NCBI GenBank assembly: GCA_016650365.1
Contig: JAENVV010000136.1
Location: forward strand, 1 to 42,523
Direction of reading: 5' to 3'
DNA length: 42,523 bases
DNA from: Acidimicrobiia bacterium
GTDB taxonomy: Bacteria; Actinomycetota; Acidimicrobiia; Spongiisociales; JAENVV01
This document shows positions 1-7,892 of this stretch, piece by piece (positions within the stretch are counted from its first letter, which is position 1; every line of letters starts with the position of its first letter). The position numbers and the translations under genes were made by a program. The notes below the pieces were generated by a model, which was not told the origin of the DNA, made no database searches, and saw only the letters and a program-made list of their open reading frames with translations.

Positions 1-2
1 CG

Positions 3-305
3 CTGGGGATCTTCAGTCTGGTCCTATTCGTTTTGGGAGTGGTCTTGATGTCTTTGCCGGCGGGTGACGAGAACCTCGGCGGCGTTTTTATCCGGTCCAG
101 CATCGTCCTGGGTGCGGTCTGGCTGGTCCTCCCCAACGCCAGGCAAGTGCCTCGGGCCGTATGGGTAGGCATAGTTGTACTGGCTGTGGTGCTGATCGCA
201 GCTCCGCGCCTCGTGCTGTGGGGAGCCGCCGTGGCAATCCTCAGCTCGGCCATGGGGTTCATCATCAAACCTCGCCGGGGCCGGCAGCCACCGGACTCCA
301 AATAG
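3..305 (+). CDS. Small membrane protein, 5' end outside window
   Basis: The reading frame is open from the first bases of the window, so the gene is truncated at its 5' side and about 100 codons remain. The visible part is very hydrophobic, with about three to four membrane segments: one at the very start, one around the VLGAVWLVL stretch, and one or two in the region from VWVGIVVLAVV to the SSAMGFII stretch. It ends in a short basic tail (KPRRGRQ). I do not recognise a family. A TTG at 33 could serve as a start, but the hydrophobic frame upstream of it argues that the true start lies outside the window. It converges on the GrpB-family gene with a 28-base gap. Confidence 0.55.
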   Translation: MGIFSLVLFVLGVVLMSLPAGDENLGGVFIRSSIVLGAVWLVLPNARQVPRAVWVGIVVLAVVLIAAPRLVLWGAAVAILSSAMGFIIKPRRGRQPPDSK

Positions 306-333
306 CCAGGGGGAGAATCAGTCGGCAGCTCGG

Positions 334-912
334 TCAGGCGTCTGAGGGTCCGCATGCCCATCTGACCCGGTCAGCCCACTCCCAGGCTCCGGCCATGATC
401 ACGTCAATGACCGGGTCCTTCACGTCGTAGTAGGACTCGATGTCCGTGGGGAATTTGTCGGACAAGACTGCTTTGATGTGCCCATAGGCAGCGGCCGCTT
501 CGGGGTAGGTGCGGAGGTAGTCACGGAACAACAGGGCGTACCGTTGGTTGAAAGAACCCTGGCGTCGAATGTGCACGTTGGTTGGGCGTTGGGTGGCAGG
601 CGGCTTCACCATTCGCTTTTCCAGTTCCTCGACAGGAATGGTCCGACCGGGCGGCTCATGATCGATGACCAGGTGGGGTTGGTTGGTATAGGCGAGGTTC
701 TCGAATCGGGTGGCCAAACGGTCATCGTCGAAGTCGTCGACCGTGATCTGAATGTCGATGATATCTTTGGCCGACAAGCCAGGGACACTCGTCGATCCGA
801 TGTGGTCGATGCGTTTGGCCCAATCCCCGAGATGGTCGCGAAGTTCCCGCCCGATCCGGACGAATTCGTCAGGCCACTCGGTCCGATAAGGAACTATTTC
901 GATGCGGGCCAC
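334..912 (-). CDS. GrpB family (UPF0157) protein
   Basis: This 192-residue protein matches the GrpB/UPF0157 family, whose fold resembles nucleotidyltransferases. The N-terminus has the family pattern IEIVPYRTEWP, then the signature HIGSTSVPGLSAKDIIDI around residues 37-54, and a C-terminal part with conserved charged and aromatic residues (FRDYLRTYPE). The biochemical role of the stand-alone family is not firmly known; some members are fused to dephospho-CoA kinase. The start is a GTG that shares one base with the stop of the upstream membrane-protein gene, so the two are probably one transcript read leftward. Family confidence is high; function is open. Confidence 0.88.
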   Translation of the reverse strand: MARIEIVPYRTEWPDEFVRIGRELRDHLGDWAKRIDHIGSTSVPGLSAKDIIDIQITVDDFDDDRLATRFENLAYTNQPHLVIDHEPPGRTIPVEELEKRMVKPPATQRPTNVHIRRQGSFNQRYALLFRDYLRTYPEAAAAYGHIKAVLSDKFPTDIESYYDVKDPVIDVIMAGAWEWADRVRWACGPSDA

Positions 913-1724
913 TACTTACGGCGCTTGGGTCGGAAGGCACCAGGGAGGTCGGCATTGATAAAGGCGGCCGGGACGATCCCCGATGAGGCGTACATATAGA
1001 GGGCGGTTTGGAAGATTCCTGATAGTGTCGAAATCACGACCGTTACCGCCACGATTCCGAGTAAGGCGATCACGACGCCGGCAATCGCTAGGCCGGCAAT
1101 CTGGCTGACGATGGCCAGGACGGCAATCAAGACGAACGGCAAGATGGCCAGGAATCCGATAATTCCGAACCCGACATTGGCTGCCATGTTCTCGCCCCAG
1201 GTTTGCTTGAACAGACTGGCTGACCGTTTGATCGATTCGACCACCCCGGTGCCCTCGATGACATAGACCGGAATGACCAGGAAGGTCACGAGCGTCCAGG
1301 CAAGTCCCGCGATCGATGACACGATTGATCCGATGATCCCGGCCCGCTCTTCGATGGCTTTGAGAATGGCCGAAACGGTTGCGCTGATGGCCGCCCAGCC
1401 GATGATGGCCGGAAGGTGCGATCTGGCCGCGGATAGCGCCGACCCGATGGTGGGATCTCCCCCCGAGAGGCGCTCGTGGGCTGCGCTGACGAGGGCGGTG
1501 TTGAAAAAAATGACGACGAAGCTCGTCGTGAAGTAGAACGCCGCGGCGGCGAACCATGCCAGGGGACCCTCACCCGACGTAAGTGCAACCGGCAGGATGA
1601 ATGTTGCACCCATCACCATGGCCGCCAGGCCAGACAGGACGGGGAGCCACACGAGTTCGCGGTCGGCCAGCAATACCTGCCAGGACGCCTTGGCAAGTTC
1701 GATGGTGTTGCGAATTCTGCCCAT
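912..1724 (-). CDS. DUF6159-like multi-pass membrane protein
   Basis: A 270-residue integral membrane protein. After an amphipathic N-terminus (MGRIRNTIELAKASWQVL) it has about six hydrophobic segments, one including the LAWTLVTFLVIPVYVIEG motif, followed by SIKRSASLFKQTWGEN. This layout is typical of the DUF6159 membrane family, whose function is unknown. I place the start at the ATG at 1724 because GAGGAGA lies just upstream of it. An upstream ATG at 1829 would add 35 poorly conserved residues and run into the divergent gene. Its stop overlaps the GrpB-family start by one base, which suggests translational coupling. Confidence 0.8.
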   Translation of the reverse strand: MGRIRNTIELAKASWQVLLADRELVWLPVLSGLAAMVMGATFILPVALTSGEGPLAWFAAAAFYFTTSFVVIFFNTALVSAAHERLSGGDPTIGSALSAARSHLPAIIGWAAISATVSAILKAIEERAGIIGSIVSSIAGLAWTLVTFLVIPVYVIEGTGVVESIKRSASLFKQTWGENMAANVGFGIIGFLAILPFVLIAVLAIVSQIAGLAIAGVVIALLGIVAVTVVISTLSGIFQTALYMYASSGIVPAAFINADLPGAFRPKRRK

Positions 1725-1831
1725 GACTTCTCCTCGTCCGTCGGGTTGAGCGAATGGCTTCGACCGCCTTACCCTAAGTGAATAGGGGTGTTTTGTGGTG
1801 GATTGGAACCGGTTGGCGGTAGCGTACACCG

Positions 1832-2713
1832 GTGCGTCTCATTTCTGTTCTGTCGGTCGTGGTGGCCTGTTCCGGGCCGGCGATCGGTATCTCGTCGGGC
1901 TCGACACCCTCTTCGACTCCAACTCAGGGCAGTACCGTCCCGAACGTCACCGTGTCCTCGGTTCCGACGACGTTGGCGATGGCGACGACCACAACTCCGC
2001 TCCTGGACGCGTACGGTCGGCCGGTTTGGTTGGGGACCATCGCACTCCCTCTCCAGGAAGGAGGCTTTGGGGAAGTTCAACCCACGCCACCCGAGCTTGT
2101 CGGGCGGGCATTCGGAACGGTCGACATCCTTGCGCCCCCGGAGTCGGCAACGTTCGGCTCGACGATCGGGTCGATCCCTGACGACGTCCTGGCCCGATCG
2201 ACCTGGACCGCCGACTGTCCGGTAGCTGTAGATGATCTGGCCTACGTTACGGTCTCACATCTAGGCTTTGATGGGCTTGCCCACACTGGTGAATTGATCG
2301 TGAACCGGGCGGTCGCCGAGGATATTGTGTCGGTATTCGCCGCCTTGTATGAAGCGCGTTATCCGATCGAAGAGATGCGGGTCGTAGCGGCACCCGAGTT
2401 GGATCTGGCGCCAACGGGTGACGGAAACAACACCACCTCGTTTGTATGCCGGGCGGCCACCGGGGGGACCAATTGGTCCCAGCACGCGTACGGTCTAGCC
2501 ATCGACGTGAATCCTTTTCAAAATCCGTATGTGAAGGGTGACCTCGTTCTGCCTGAGTTGGCCTCGTATTACACCGATCGGGAACTCGCTGAACCTGGTG
2601 TCATCACTGGCGGAGGAGTCGTCGATACAGCTTTTGCGTTGATCGGGTGGGGCTGGGGAGGAAACTGGAATTCCCTCAAGGACTGGATGCATTTCAGTCA
2701 GAACGGAAACTAG
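1832..2713 (+). CDS. M15-family D-Ala-D-Ala carboxypeptidase-like lipoprotein
   Basis: The protein is 293 residues. A short hydrophobic N-terminus ending in VVVAC looks like a lipoprotein signal with the lipidated Cys near residue 13. A Ser/Thr-rich linker follows to about residue 55. The C-terminal domain carries zinc-peptidase M15 motifs: NNTTSFVCR, then SQHAYGLAIDVNP with His218 and Asp225, and DWMHF with His287. These are the expected zinc ligands of VanY/CwlK-type peptidases, which trim the D-alanyl end of peptidoglycan peptides outside the membrane. The start is GTG, since a stop lies just upstream in frame. It is divergent from the DUF6159 operon; a weak TTGAGC-18-TACCCT pair lies at 1746-1775. 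Substrate is inferred from the family. Confidence 0.85.
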   Translation: MRLISVLSVVVACSGPAIGISSGSTPSSTPTQGSTVPNVTVSSVPTTLAMATTTTPLLDAYGRPVWLGTIALPLQEGGFGEVQPTPPELVGRAFGTVDILAPPESATFGSTIGSIPDDVLARSTWTADCPVAVDDLAYVTVSHLGFDGLAHTGELIVNRAVAEDIVSVFAALYEARYPIEEMRVVAAPELDLAPTGDGNNTTSFVCRAATGGTNWSQHAYGLAIDVNPFQNPYVKGDLVLPELASYYTDRELAEPGVITGGGVVDTAFALIGWGWGGNWNSLKDWMHFSQNGN

Positions 2714-2797
2714 GAGGTCCGGTTCAGAGACCGCGGATATTCGATGTCGAAAATCGAGAACGTCGACCCAACGAAATAAGCCCGACCCGGACGGCGT

Positions 2798-3757
2798 CTA
2801 AGCGACCCTGCCGGCGGTCAGATGGCGATGCAGCTTGTCCCACACGGTCGAGTGGGCCAACTCGGTGTTCATCGAGGTGAGTGTCTGAATGAAGCTGGGA
2901 ACGGCCAATTCTGGTTTCATCGGATTTGGACGCATTTTGGCCAATACGTTGGGTTCCGGGCGCAGCACGACAATGTCGGTGTCGGGCCATTCCTCACGGA
3001 TGGAGCTCAGCTCGTTCTCAAGGGCTGTCTGACCGACTCGATCGAGCAGGGTTTCCACTGGAGTAGCTCGAAGACGTTTCTCGGTGGCTGCCATCGGCGC
3101 CAGAATGAGGACAAGGTCAAGCGGTGTCGGACTTCCCAGGACCAGGTCTGCGTGGGTTCCCGAAAGCACGCCGCCATCGACGTACGTTGACCCGTTCAAG
3201 CGGAACGGGGAAAAAATCATGGGAACCGCCGACGAGGCGGCCACCGCCTCGGCCAACGTGACTTTTTCGGCCTCGTCCGAACCAAACACAACCCGTTTGC
3301 GGCCTTCGAGCTGGTAGGAAGGTATCAGGAGTGGCCGATCGGGCCATCCGTGCGCAGCCTCTTCGACGTGATACTCCATCCACTCGGCGATGGCATTTGA
3401 GTCGTACATGCCAGGCGATCCGAGTATCAGGCGTAGACCAGGACTTCGTAGCCCTGGAACGAGTCCGTGACGTACCCATCGGCTGACACCGAAGCCTGAT
3501 TTGGTTGGGCGGAACAGTTGCTTGGAAATTCGGGCAGCCACGTCACCATGGTTGTCTCCTGGTTTGACCAGGCTCGAAAGCTCCAGGCGATTGGATCGCA
3601 CGATTCCGCCGACAAAGGCGCCCGCCGAGGTTCCGACAATCACGTCCGAAGTGTTCGGATTCCAGCCGGTTGCCATCTCGATCGCCATGAGGGCGGCCAT
3701 CTCGTATGACGCACCCGTAACACCCCCGCCACCGAGGACCAGTCCTACCCTGCTCAT
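2798..3757 (-). CDS. Patatin-like phospholipase family protein
   Basis: This 319-residue protein has the complete patatin set. The oxyanion-hole loop LGGGGVTG is at residues 8-15, the nucleophile elbow is GTSAG with Ser44, and the catalytic Asp is Asp194 in YVDGG. Family members hydrolyse acyl ester bonds of lipids with a Ser-Asp dyad; close bacterial relatives include RssA. No signal peptide or membrane segment is evident, so it is probably cytoplasmic or peripheral to the membrane. It converges on the M15 gene across 84 bases and diverges from the mycothiol synthase-like gene. The physiological substrate cannot be told from sequence. Confidence 0.9.
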   Translation of the reverse strand: MSRVGLVLGGGGVTGASYEMAALMAIEMATGWNPNTSDVIVGTSAGAFVGGIVRSNRLELSSLVKPGDNHGDVAARISKQLFRPTKSGFGVSRWVRHGLVPGLRSPGLRLILGSPGMYDSNAIAEWMEYHVEEAAHGWPDRPLLIPSYQLEGRKRVVFGSDEAEKVTLAEAVAASSAVPMIFSPFRLNGSTYVDGGVLSGTHADLVLGSPTPLDLVLILAPMAATEKRLRATPVETLLDRVGQTALENELSSIREEWPDTDIVVLRPEPNVLAKMRPNPMKPELAVPSFIQTLTSMNTELAHSTVWDKLHRHLTAGRVA

Positions 3758-3865
3758 GTCCGTGAGGTTACTACTCGATGACCCCTGTCTGTCTTCTTCT
3801 TGGCTGCGGTCGTCGTTCGAACTTCGGACCGCTCGGTAAAGTGGCCGGATGCTGAGGTACTGTCG

Positions 3866-4771
3866 TTGCTAGTCCGTCCGGTCCTATTGCCCGATGACAT
3901 GGCCGGTTTGGAAGGGTTATTCCAGCTGTGTTTCGAGTCAGACGAGCATTGGCCGATTGGGGAACACAAATACCTGGCGTTACTCCGGGGTGATGACACG
4001 CAATCGGTGGCGAAGCTCGTCGAACATGACGGTGAACTCGTGGGTTTCAGTCAACTGGTTCCCAGTGCCGAAGGCGTGTGGGCGTTGGAACTGGCGACCC
4101 ATCCACTTCGCCGGTCGCTCGAGGTGCTGGACGTGTTGGTCGAGCAGGCAGTTCGTGACGCCTCGACACGGGGGGCCAACTCGATTCGAATCTGGGTGTA
4201 TCAGGCCGGGGTGGCTTCGCACTTACATCAGTTCGGGTTCGTCCAGGAGCGGGAACTCCGCCAGCTGAGGATCAGCCTGCCGCTAGCCGCCTACCGGCCG
4301 GGTCCTTCCGACGCCGAGATCCGCCCATTTGGGATCGGTGTCGATGAGGGCGCATGGCTTACGCTCAACAATCAGGCTTTTCTTGATCATCCCGAGAATG
4401 GATCGTGGACACGGGAGGTGCTCGAAGATCGGATCAGCCAGCCGTGGTTTGACGCTGCCGGGTTTCTCGTCGCATGGAGCGGCCAACAGATGATCGGCTT
4501 CTGCTGGACGAAGATGCATGAAGATGGAACAGGGGAGATTTACGTGATTGCCGTTGATCCGGCCATGTCCGGTCGGGGCCATGGCAGATACCTGGTTGAA
4601 TCCGGGCTCAGGTACCTGTACGAGAAGCGGGAGTGTCTGACGGGGTTGCTGTATGTGGATGCCGGCAACGAGCGGGCACTTGCCCTATACGCCGGCATGG
4701 GGTTCTGGGTAGACCACATCGATCGGTCGTTTGTTGTCGAAACCGGGATTCGATCGGCCGAGCGCCCCTAG
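3866..4771 (+). CDS. mshD: Mycothiol synthase-like tandem GNAT acetyltransferase
   Basis: The protein has two GNAT folds in tandem, as in mycothiol synthase MshD, which acetylates the cysteinyl amine in the last step of mycothiol synthesis. The second domain carries the diagnostic stretch CWTKMHEDGTGEIYVIAVDP, an acetyl-CoA loop GRGHGR, and LYVDAGNERALALYAGMGF, all close to MshD. The first domain is degenerate, as in the family. I chose the TTG at 3866 because GAGGT lies 7-8 bases upstream and the product is then about 301 residues, the usual size. A TTG at 3800 is also open and would add 22 residues. The 3' end overlaps the convergent zinc-ribbon gene by four bases. Confidence 0.82.
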   Translation: MLVRPVLLPDDMAGLEGLFQLCFESDEHWPIGEHKYLALLRGDDTQSVAKLVEHDGELVGFSQLVPSAEGVWALELATHPLRRSLEVLDVLVEQAVRDASTRGANSIRIWVYQAGVASHLHQFGFVQERELRQLRISLPLAAYRPGPSDAEIRPFGIGVDEGAWLTLNNQAFLDHPENGSWTREVLEDRISQPWFDAAGFLVAWSGQQMIGFCWTKMHEDGTGEIYVIAVDPAMSGRGHGRYLVESGLRYLYEKRECLTGLLYVDAGNERALALYAGMGFWVDHIDRSFVVETGIRSAERP

Positions 4772-4968
4772 ACGCGCAGGTCCATCCCGCCGAAGTTACG
4801 GCCACAGGACGGGCAGGCCGAATCCTGGTCGCTTGTTTGAGCGTGGCACCACGGGCAGGGAAGATCTTCGAGGGCACCGTCGTTGCGTCCACCAACAAAG
4901 CCGGCCATCAGTAGGTCACCGGGCGCATCGAAGTCGCGATTGTCCTTGTTGCCAAAAATCCCAAACAC
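4768..4968 (-). CDS. Small zinc-ribbon protein
   Basis: A 66-residue protein whose second half holds two CxxC knuckles, CPWC at 38-41 and CPSC at 52-55, 10 residues apart. This is a classic zinc ribbon. The N-terminus (MFGIFGNKDNRDFDAPGD) resembles small actinobacterial proteins that begin with a short hydrophobic patch and then a hydrophilic linker. Function is unknown; such ribbons often bind nucleic acid or a protein partner. The start is GTG with AAGGA seven bases upstream. That ribosome site lies in one arm of a perfect seven-base inverted repeat, listed separately. The gene converges with the mycothiol synthase-like gene, and the two stop codons share the palindrome CTAG. Confidence 0.75.
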   Translation of the reverse strand: MFGIFGNKDNRDFDAPGDLLMAGFVGGRNDGALEDLPCPWCHAQTSDQDSACPSCGRNFGGMDLRV

Positions 4969-4976
4969 GAATCAGT

Positions 4977-4998
4977 CCTTTCGCCGTCTGACGAAAGG
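4977..4998 (-). promoter_or_regulatory. Hairpin covering the ribosome-binding site of the zinc-ribbon gene
   Basis: Read on the minus strand, CCTTTCG, an eight-base loop and CGAAAGG form a perfect seven-pair stem. The 3' arm contains AAAGG of the only plausible Shine-Dalgarno (AAGGA, seven bases from the GTG start at 4968). If transcribed, the stem would block translation. A TAACCT hexamer at 4996-5001 on the same strand could be a -10 box, which would put the transcript start inside the hairpin and remove this effect. Confidence 0.35.
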
Positions 4999-5036
4999 TT
5001 AAGCGCATCGGTTTGTTTATTGGTGGATTTCGCTGA

Positions 5037-5870
5037 TCAAAGCATGGCGAAGGCCGTCAATTGATCAACAGACGGTCGGAGGTGCTCGAGGCGACCACTG
5101 GATGTTTCCGCCACCCGGATGAGGTAGGAGGCGATGTGGTAGACAATCCACGGACGAAGATCCTCGTCGGAAAGAGCTGCTCCGTAGCCTTCCGCAAACG
5201 CCGTTGAGGCCCGCGTACCAACGCTAGCCCCCAACGACCAGTAGGCAAGCGAGAAGTCCCACTCGGGTGGAGTAAGGGTCGCCCATGTCCAATCGAACAG
5301 CGTGACTTCGCTCTCATCGTTGACAAAGAAGTTGGTCGCGGACGGATTTGTGTGCGAGAAGGTCGGGGCGCTGCACCTGGGTGGTGGAATGGCCACGGCG
5401 GCATCGATAACGTGCGCCCCCATGTTCAGCCGACCTCGAAAGCGGCTAAGGCGCTGGAAGGTCGACTGGTAGTCGGCAGCGACCTGGTCGGCTGTCATGC
5501 CGCCGTGGAGGTTTGTAACGTTGGCGGTGTCCAGTTGATGGATCGACCGGACGATGGCACCACACGACCTGGCAGCTTCGGCATTTTCGGGAAGCGTTGC
5601 CATTGTCCAAGCCCCGGGATCGGCGAACTTGACCCATTGGGTCCCTTCAGTATCGCCTCGCTCGAGGATCACCGGAGTACCGGGTGCGCCCGCCAGGACG
5701 GCGAATGATCGTTCTTCGCGCCTGGCGTAGCTTTCCTTGTCGTAGATCTTGAGGATGTAGGGACCGGTCGACGAGTGAACCCGGAACGTATGGGTGGCAT
5801 CCCCCGGTGTTCCAAGCTGGTTAACCCGCCCCCCGTCCGCCAAGCCCCTGGCAAGCTGGACTGCGTCCAT
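5037..5870 (-). CDS. Aminoglycoside phosphotransferase-fold protein with altered catalytic loop
   Basis: A 277-residue protein of the APH/choline kinase-like fold. The ATP-binding lysine fits Lys41 in YILKIYD with a helix-C Glu near residue 53. The catalytic loop reads FSHTNPSATNFF (His173, Asn175, Asn180) and the metal-binding Asp is Asp193 in LFDW. The family loop is HxDxxxxN; here the catalytic Asp is Asn, so kinase activity is doubtful or altered. The start is the ATG at 5870 because AAGGAG lies eight bases upstream; the longer open frame upstream runs antisense to thrS and does not look like a protein domain. It is divergent from thrS, 84 bases apart. Confidence 0.8.
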   Translation of the reverse strand: MDAVQLARGLADGGRVNQLGTPGDATHTFRVHSSTGPYILKIYDKESYARREERSFAVLAGAPGTPVILERGDTEGTQWVKFADPGAWTMATLPENAEAARSCGAIVRSIHQLDTANVTNLHGGMTADQVAADYQSTFQRLSRFRGRLNMGAHVIDAAVAIPPPRCSAPTFSHTNPSATNFFVNDESEVTLFDWTWATLTPPEWDFSLAYWSLGASVGTRASTAFAEGYGAALSDEDLRPWIVYHIASYLIRVAETSSGRLEHLRPSVDQLTAFAML

Positions 5871-5895
5871 TATTGGACTCCTTGGGGTATTCAAC

Positions 5896-5924
5896 TTCTC
5901 TGCTGCGTTATCGCTTGATAGCCT
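5896..5924 (+). promoter_or_regulatory. Possible thrS promoter
   Basis: TTCTCT and TAGCCT are separated by 17 bases in the divergent gap, giving a leader of about 25 bases before the thrS GTG. The -35 matches the consensus at only three of six positions. There is no room for a T-box leader. Confidence 0.28.
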
Positions 5925-5954
5925 AGCTCCACCAACAACAAGAACGGTTACAAC

Positions 5955-7892
5955 GTGTCGATACAACTTATCTATCCCGACGGCTCGTCTCATTCGTTTG
6001 AAGACGGCACGACGGGCATGGATGTGGCCCAATCCATCGGCGCGCGACTCGCTCAAGCAGCAGTTGCAGTTTCGGTCGATGGAATCGAGTACGTCCTGAG
6101 CCGTCCGATACCAAGCGGGAATCTGGCGGTCATCACGGAAGCGACCGAGGCGGGCCGGCATATCATTCGCCATTCGGCCGCTCACATCATGGCTCAGGCA
6201 GTTCTCAGTCTCTTTCCTGACTCGACGTTTGCCATCGGGCCAGCCATTGAGAACGGCTTCTACTACGACTTTGAAATCGGACGCGGCTTTACGCCAGAGG
6301 ATGTCGAGTTGATCGAACGGAAGATGGCAGAGATCGTCGCCGCCGATCAACCATTCGAACGCTTCGAACTCACGGCGGCCGATGCGCTGGAAGTTTTCAA
6401 GGATCATAAGTTCAAGGTCGAGATCGTGAATACGGTTGACGCAAGCGAAGTTGACGGGTCATCCAACGTCATCTCTGCGTACCGCAACGATGCGTTCGTT
6501 GATCTTTGCCGGGGTCCTCATCTGCCGAGCACCGGTCGGTTGAAGGCGTTCAAGCTGACCCGGACGGCTGGCGCATACTGGCGTGGCGATGAAAACAACC
6601 CTCAGCTGGCCAGAATCTATGGCACTGCCTGGGAGTCGAAGAAGGCGTTGGAAGAGCATCTCCACCGCATGGAAGAAGCCGAGCTTCGAGACCACCGCAA
6701 ACTCGGACCGGAACTCGACCTGTTCTCGTCGCCCCCCGAACTCGGGTCCGGTTTGGTGCTGTGGCACCCCAAGGGCGGGATGGTTCGCAAGATCATAGAA
6801 GACCACAGCCGGCTCCTTCACGAACGGTTCGGCTTTGATTTCGTGTACTCACCACATCTGGCCAAAGCGGACTTGTGGGAGACGTCCGGTCATCTTGGCT
6901 ATTATGCAGAGAACATGTATCCGGGCATCGAGATGGACGGGGGTCAGGAGTACCGGGTGAAGCCGATGAGCTGTCCCATGCATGTCCTCATTTATCGGAG
7001 CCGCGGTCACAGCTATCGAGAGTTACCCATCCGCCTGTCTGAAATCGCCGCGGTTTATCGCAACGAGCGGTCCGGTGTCATCCATGGAATGATGCGGGCG
7101 CGGGGGTTCACACAGGATGACAGCCACACGTTCTGCCGCCGCGATCAGGTGGACGACGAACTGGCCATGCACCTTGAGTTCGTCCTCACGTGGCTGCGTG
7201 ATTTTGGGTTCACCGAGTTCGAGGCCGACCTTTCTACCCAGCCTTCCAAGTCGGTAGGGGAACAGGAGTTGTGGGCGATTGCCGAGCGATCGCTGGAGGA
7301 CGCCCTGAAATTAGCTGATATCCCGTATCGGGTGGCAGAGGGAGATGGGGCGTTCTACGGCCCCAAAATCGACGTGCACATCAAAGATGCCATCGGGCGG
7401 CGGTGGCAGATGTCGACGATTCAAGTTGACTTTGCGTTGCCAGAAAACTTCGACATCGAATACGTCGACGCCGACAACCAGCGACTCCGACCCGTGATGA
7501 TCCACTCGGCCAAGGCGGGCTCCATCGAACGTTTCTTTGGTGTTCTCCTTGAACATTACGCCGGGGCGTTTCCGATGTGGCTCGCACCGGTTCAGGCCCA
7601 GCTCATTCCGGTTGCCGACCGCCACAATGAGTATGCCCAGTCGGTTGTTCGTCGATTGGGGTCAGAAGGGCTCCGGGCCGAAGCCGACCTGGCCGATGCG
7701 ACCGTCGGTGAGAAGATCCGGCGTGCCATGAATGCCAAAGTGCCCGCCATCCTGGTCGTCGGAGACGACGACGTCGCCGGGAACACGGTCGGCTTCAGGC
7801 TTCGGGGATCGGACGAGGAGCGCGGGGTCGATATTGAAACGGCCGTCGGGCGCCTTTTGGAATTGGCGTCAATCCCATCAGGGGATGCGTAA
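5955..7892 (+). CDS. thrS: Threonyl-tRNA synthetase
   Basis: The full-length class II enzyme has 645 residues and charges tRNA-Thr with threonine. An N-terminal TGS domain spans about residues 1-62. The editing domain has HSAAH (His73, His77) and the matching CRGPH motif near 178. The catalytic core shows the class II motifs, for example KPMSCPMHVLIY and YRNERSGVIHGMMRARGFTQDD, and motif 3 near HSAKAGSIERFFGVLLEHYAG. The anticodon-binding domain closes the protein (AQLIPVADRHNEYA onward). The start is GTG at 5955 with no clear Shine-Dalgarno. It heads a two-gene unit with the PepSY-like membrane protein. Confidence 0.97.
   Translation: MSIQLIYPDGSSHSFEDGTTGMDVAQSIGARLAQAAVAVSVDGIEYVLSRPIPSGNLAVITEATEAGRHIIRHSAAHIMAQAVLSLFPDSTFAIGPAIENGFYYDFEIGRGFTPEDVELIERKMAEIVAADQPFERFELTAADALEVFKDHKFKVEIVNTVDASEVDGSSNVISAYRNDAFVDLCRGPHLPSTGRLKAFKLTRTAGAYWRGDENNPQLARIYGTAWESKKALEEHLHRMEEAELRDHRKLGPELDLFSSPPELGSGLVLWHPKGGMVRKIIEDHSRLLHERFGFDFVYSPHLAKADLWETSGHLGYYAENMYPGIEMDGGQEYRVKPMSCPMHVLIYRSRGHSYRELPIRLSEIAAVYRNERSGVIHGMMRARGFTQDDSHTFCRRDQVDDELAMHLEFVLTWLRDFGFTEFEADLSTQPSKSVGEQELWAIAERSLEDALKLADIPYRVAEGDGAFYGPKIDVHIKDAIGRRWQMSTIQVDFALPENFDIEYVDADNQRLRPVMIHSAKAGSIERFFGVLLEHYAGAFPMWLAPVQAQLIPVADRHNEYAQSVVRRLGSEGLRAEADLADATVGEKIRRAMNAKVPAILVVGDDDVAGNTVGFRLRGSDEERGVDIETAVGRLLELASIPSGDA

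Noticed and set aside
5871-5954. T-box leader before thrS
   Set aside because: The 84-base divergent gap is too short and lacks the T-box sequence.
5871-6407. Upstream in-frame extension of the phosphotransferase-fold gene (total 456 codons)
   Set aside because: It lies antisense to thrS. The ATG at 5870 has AAGGAG and begins the recognisable domain.
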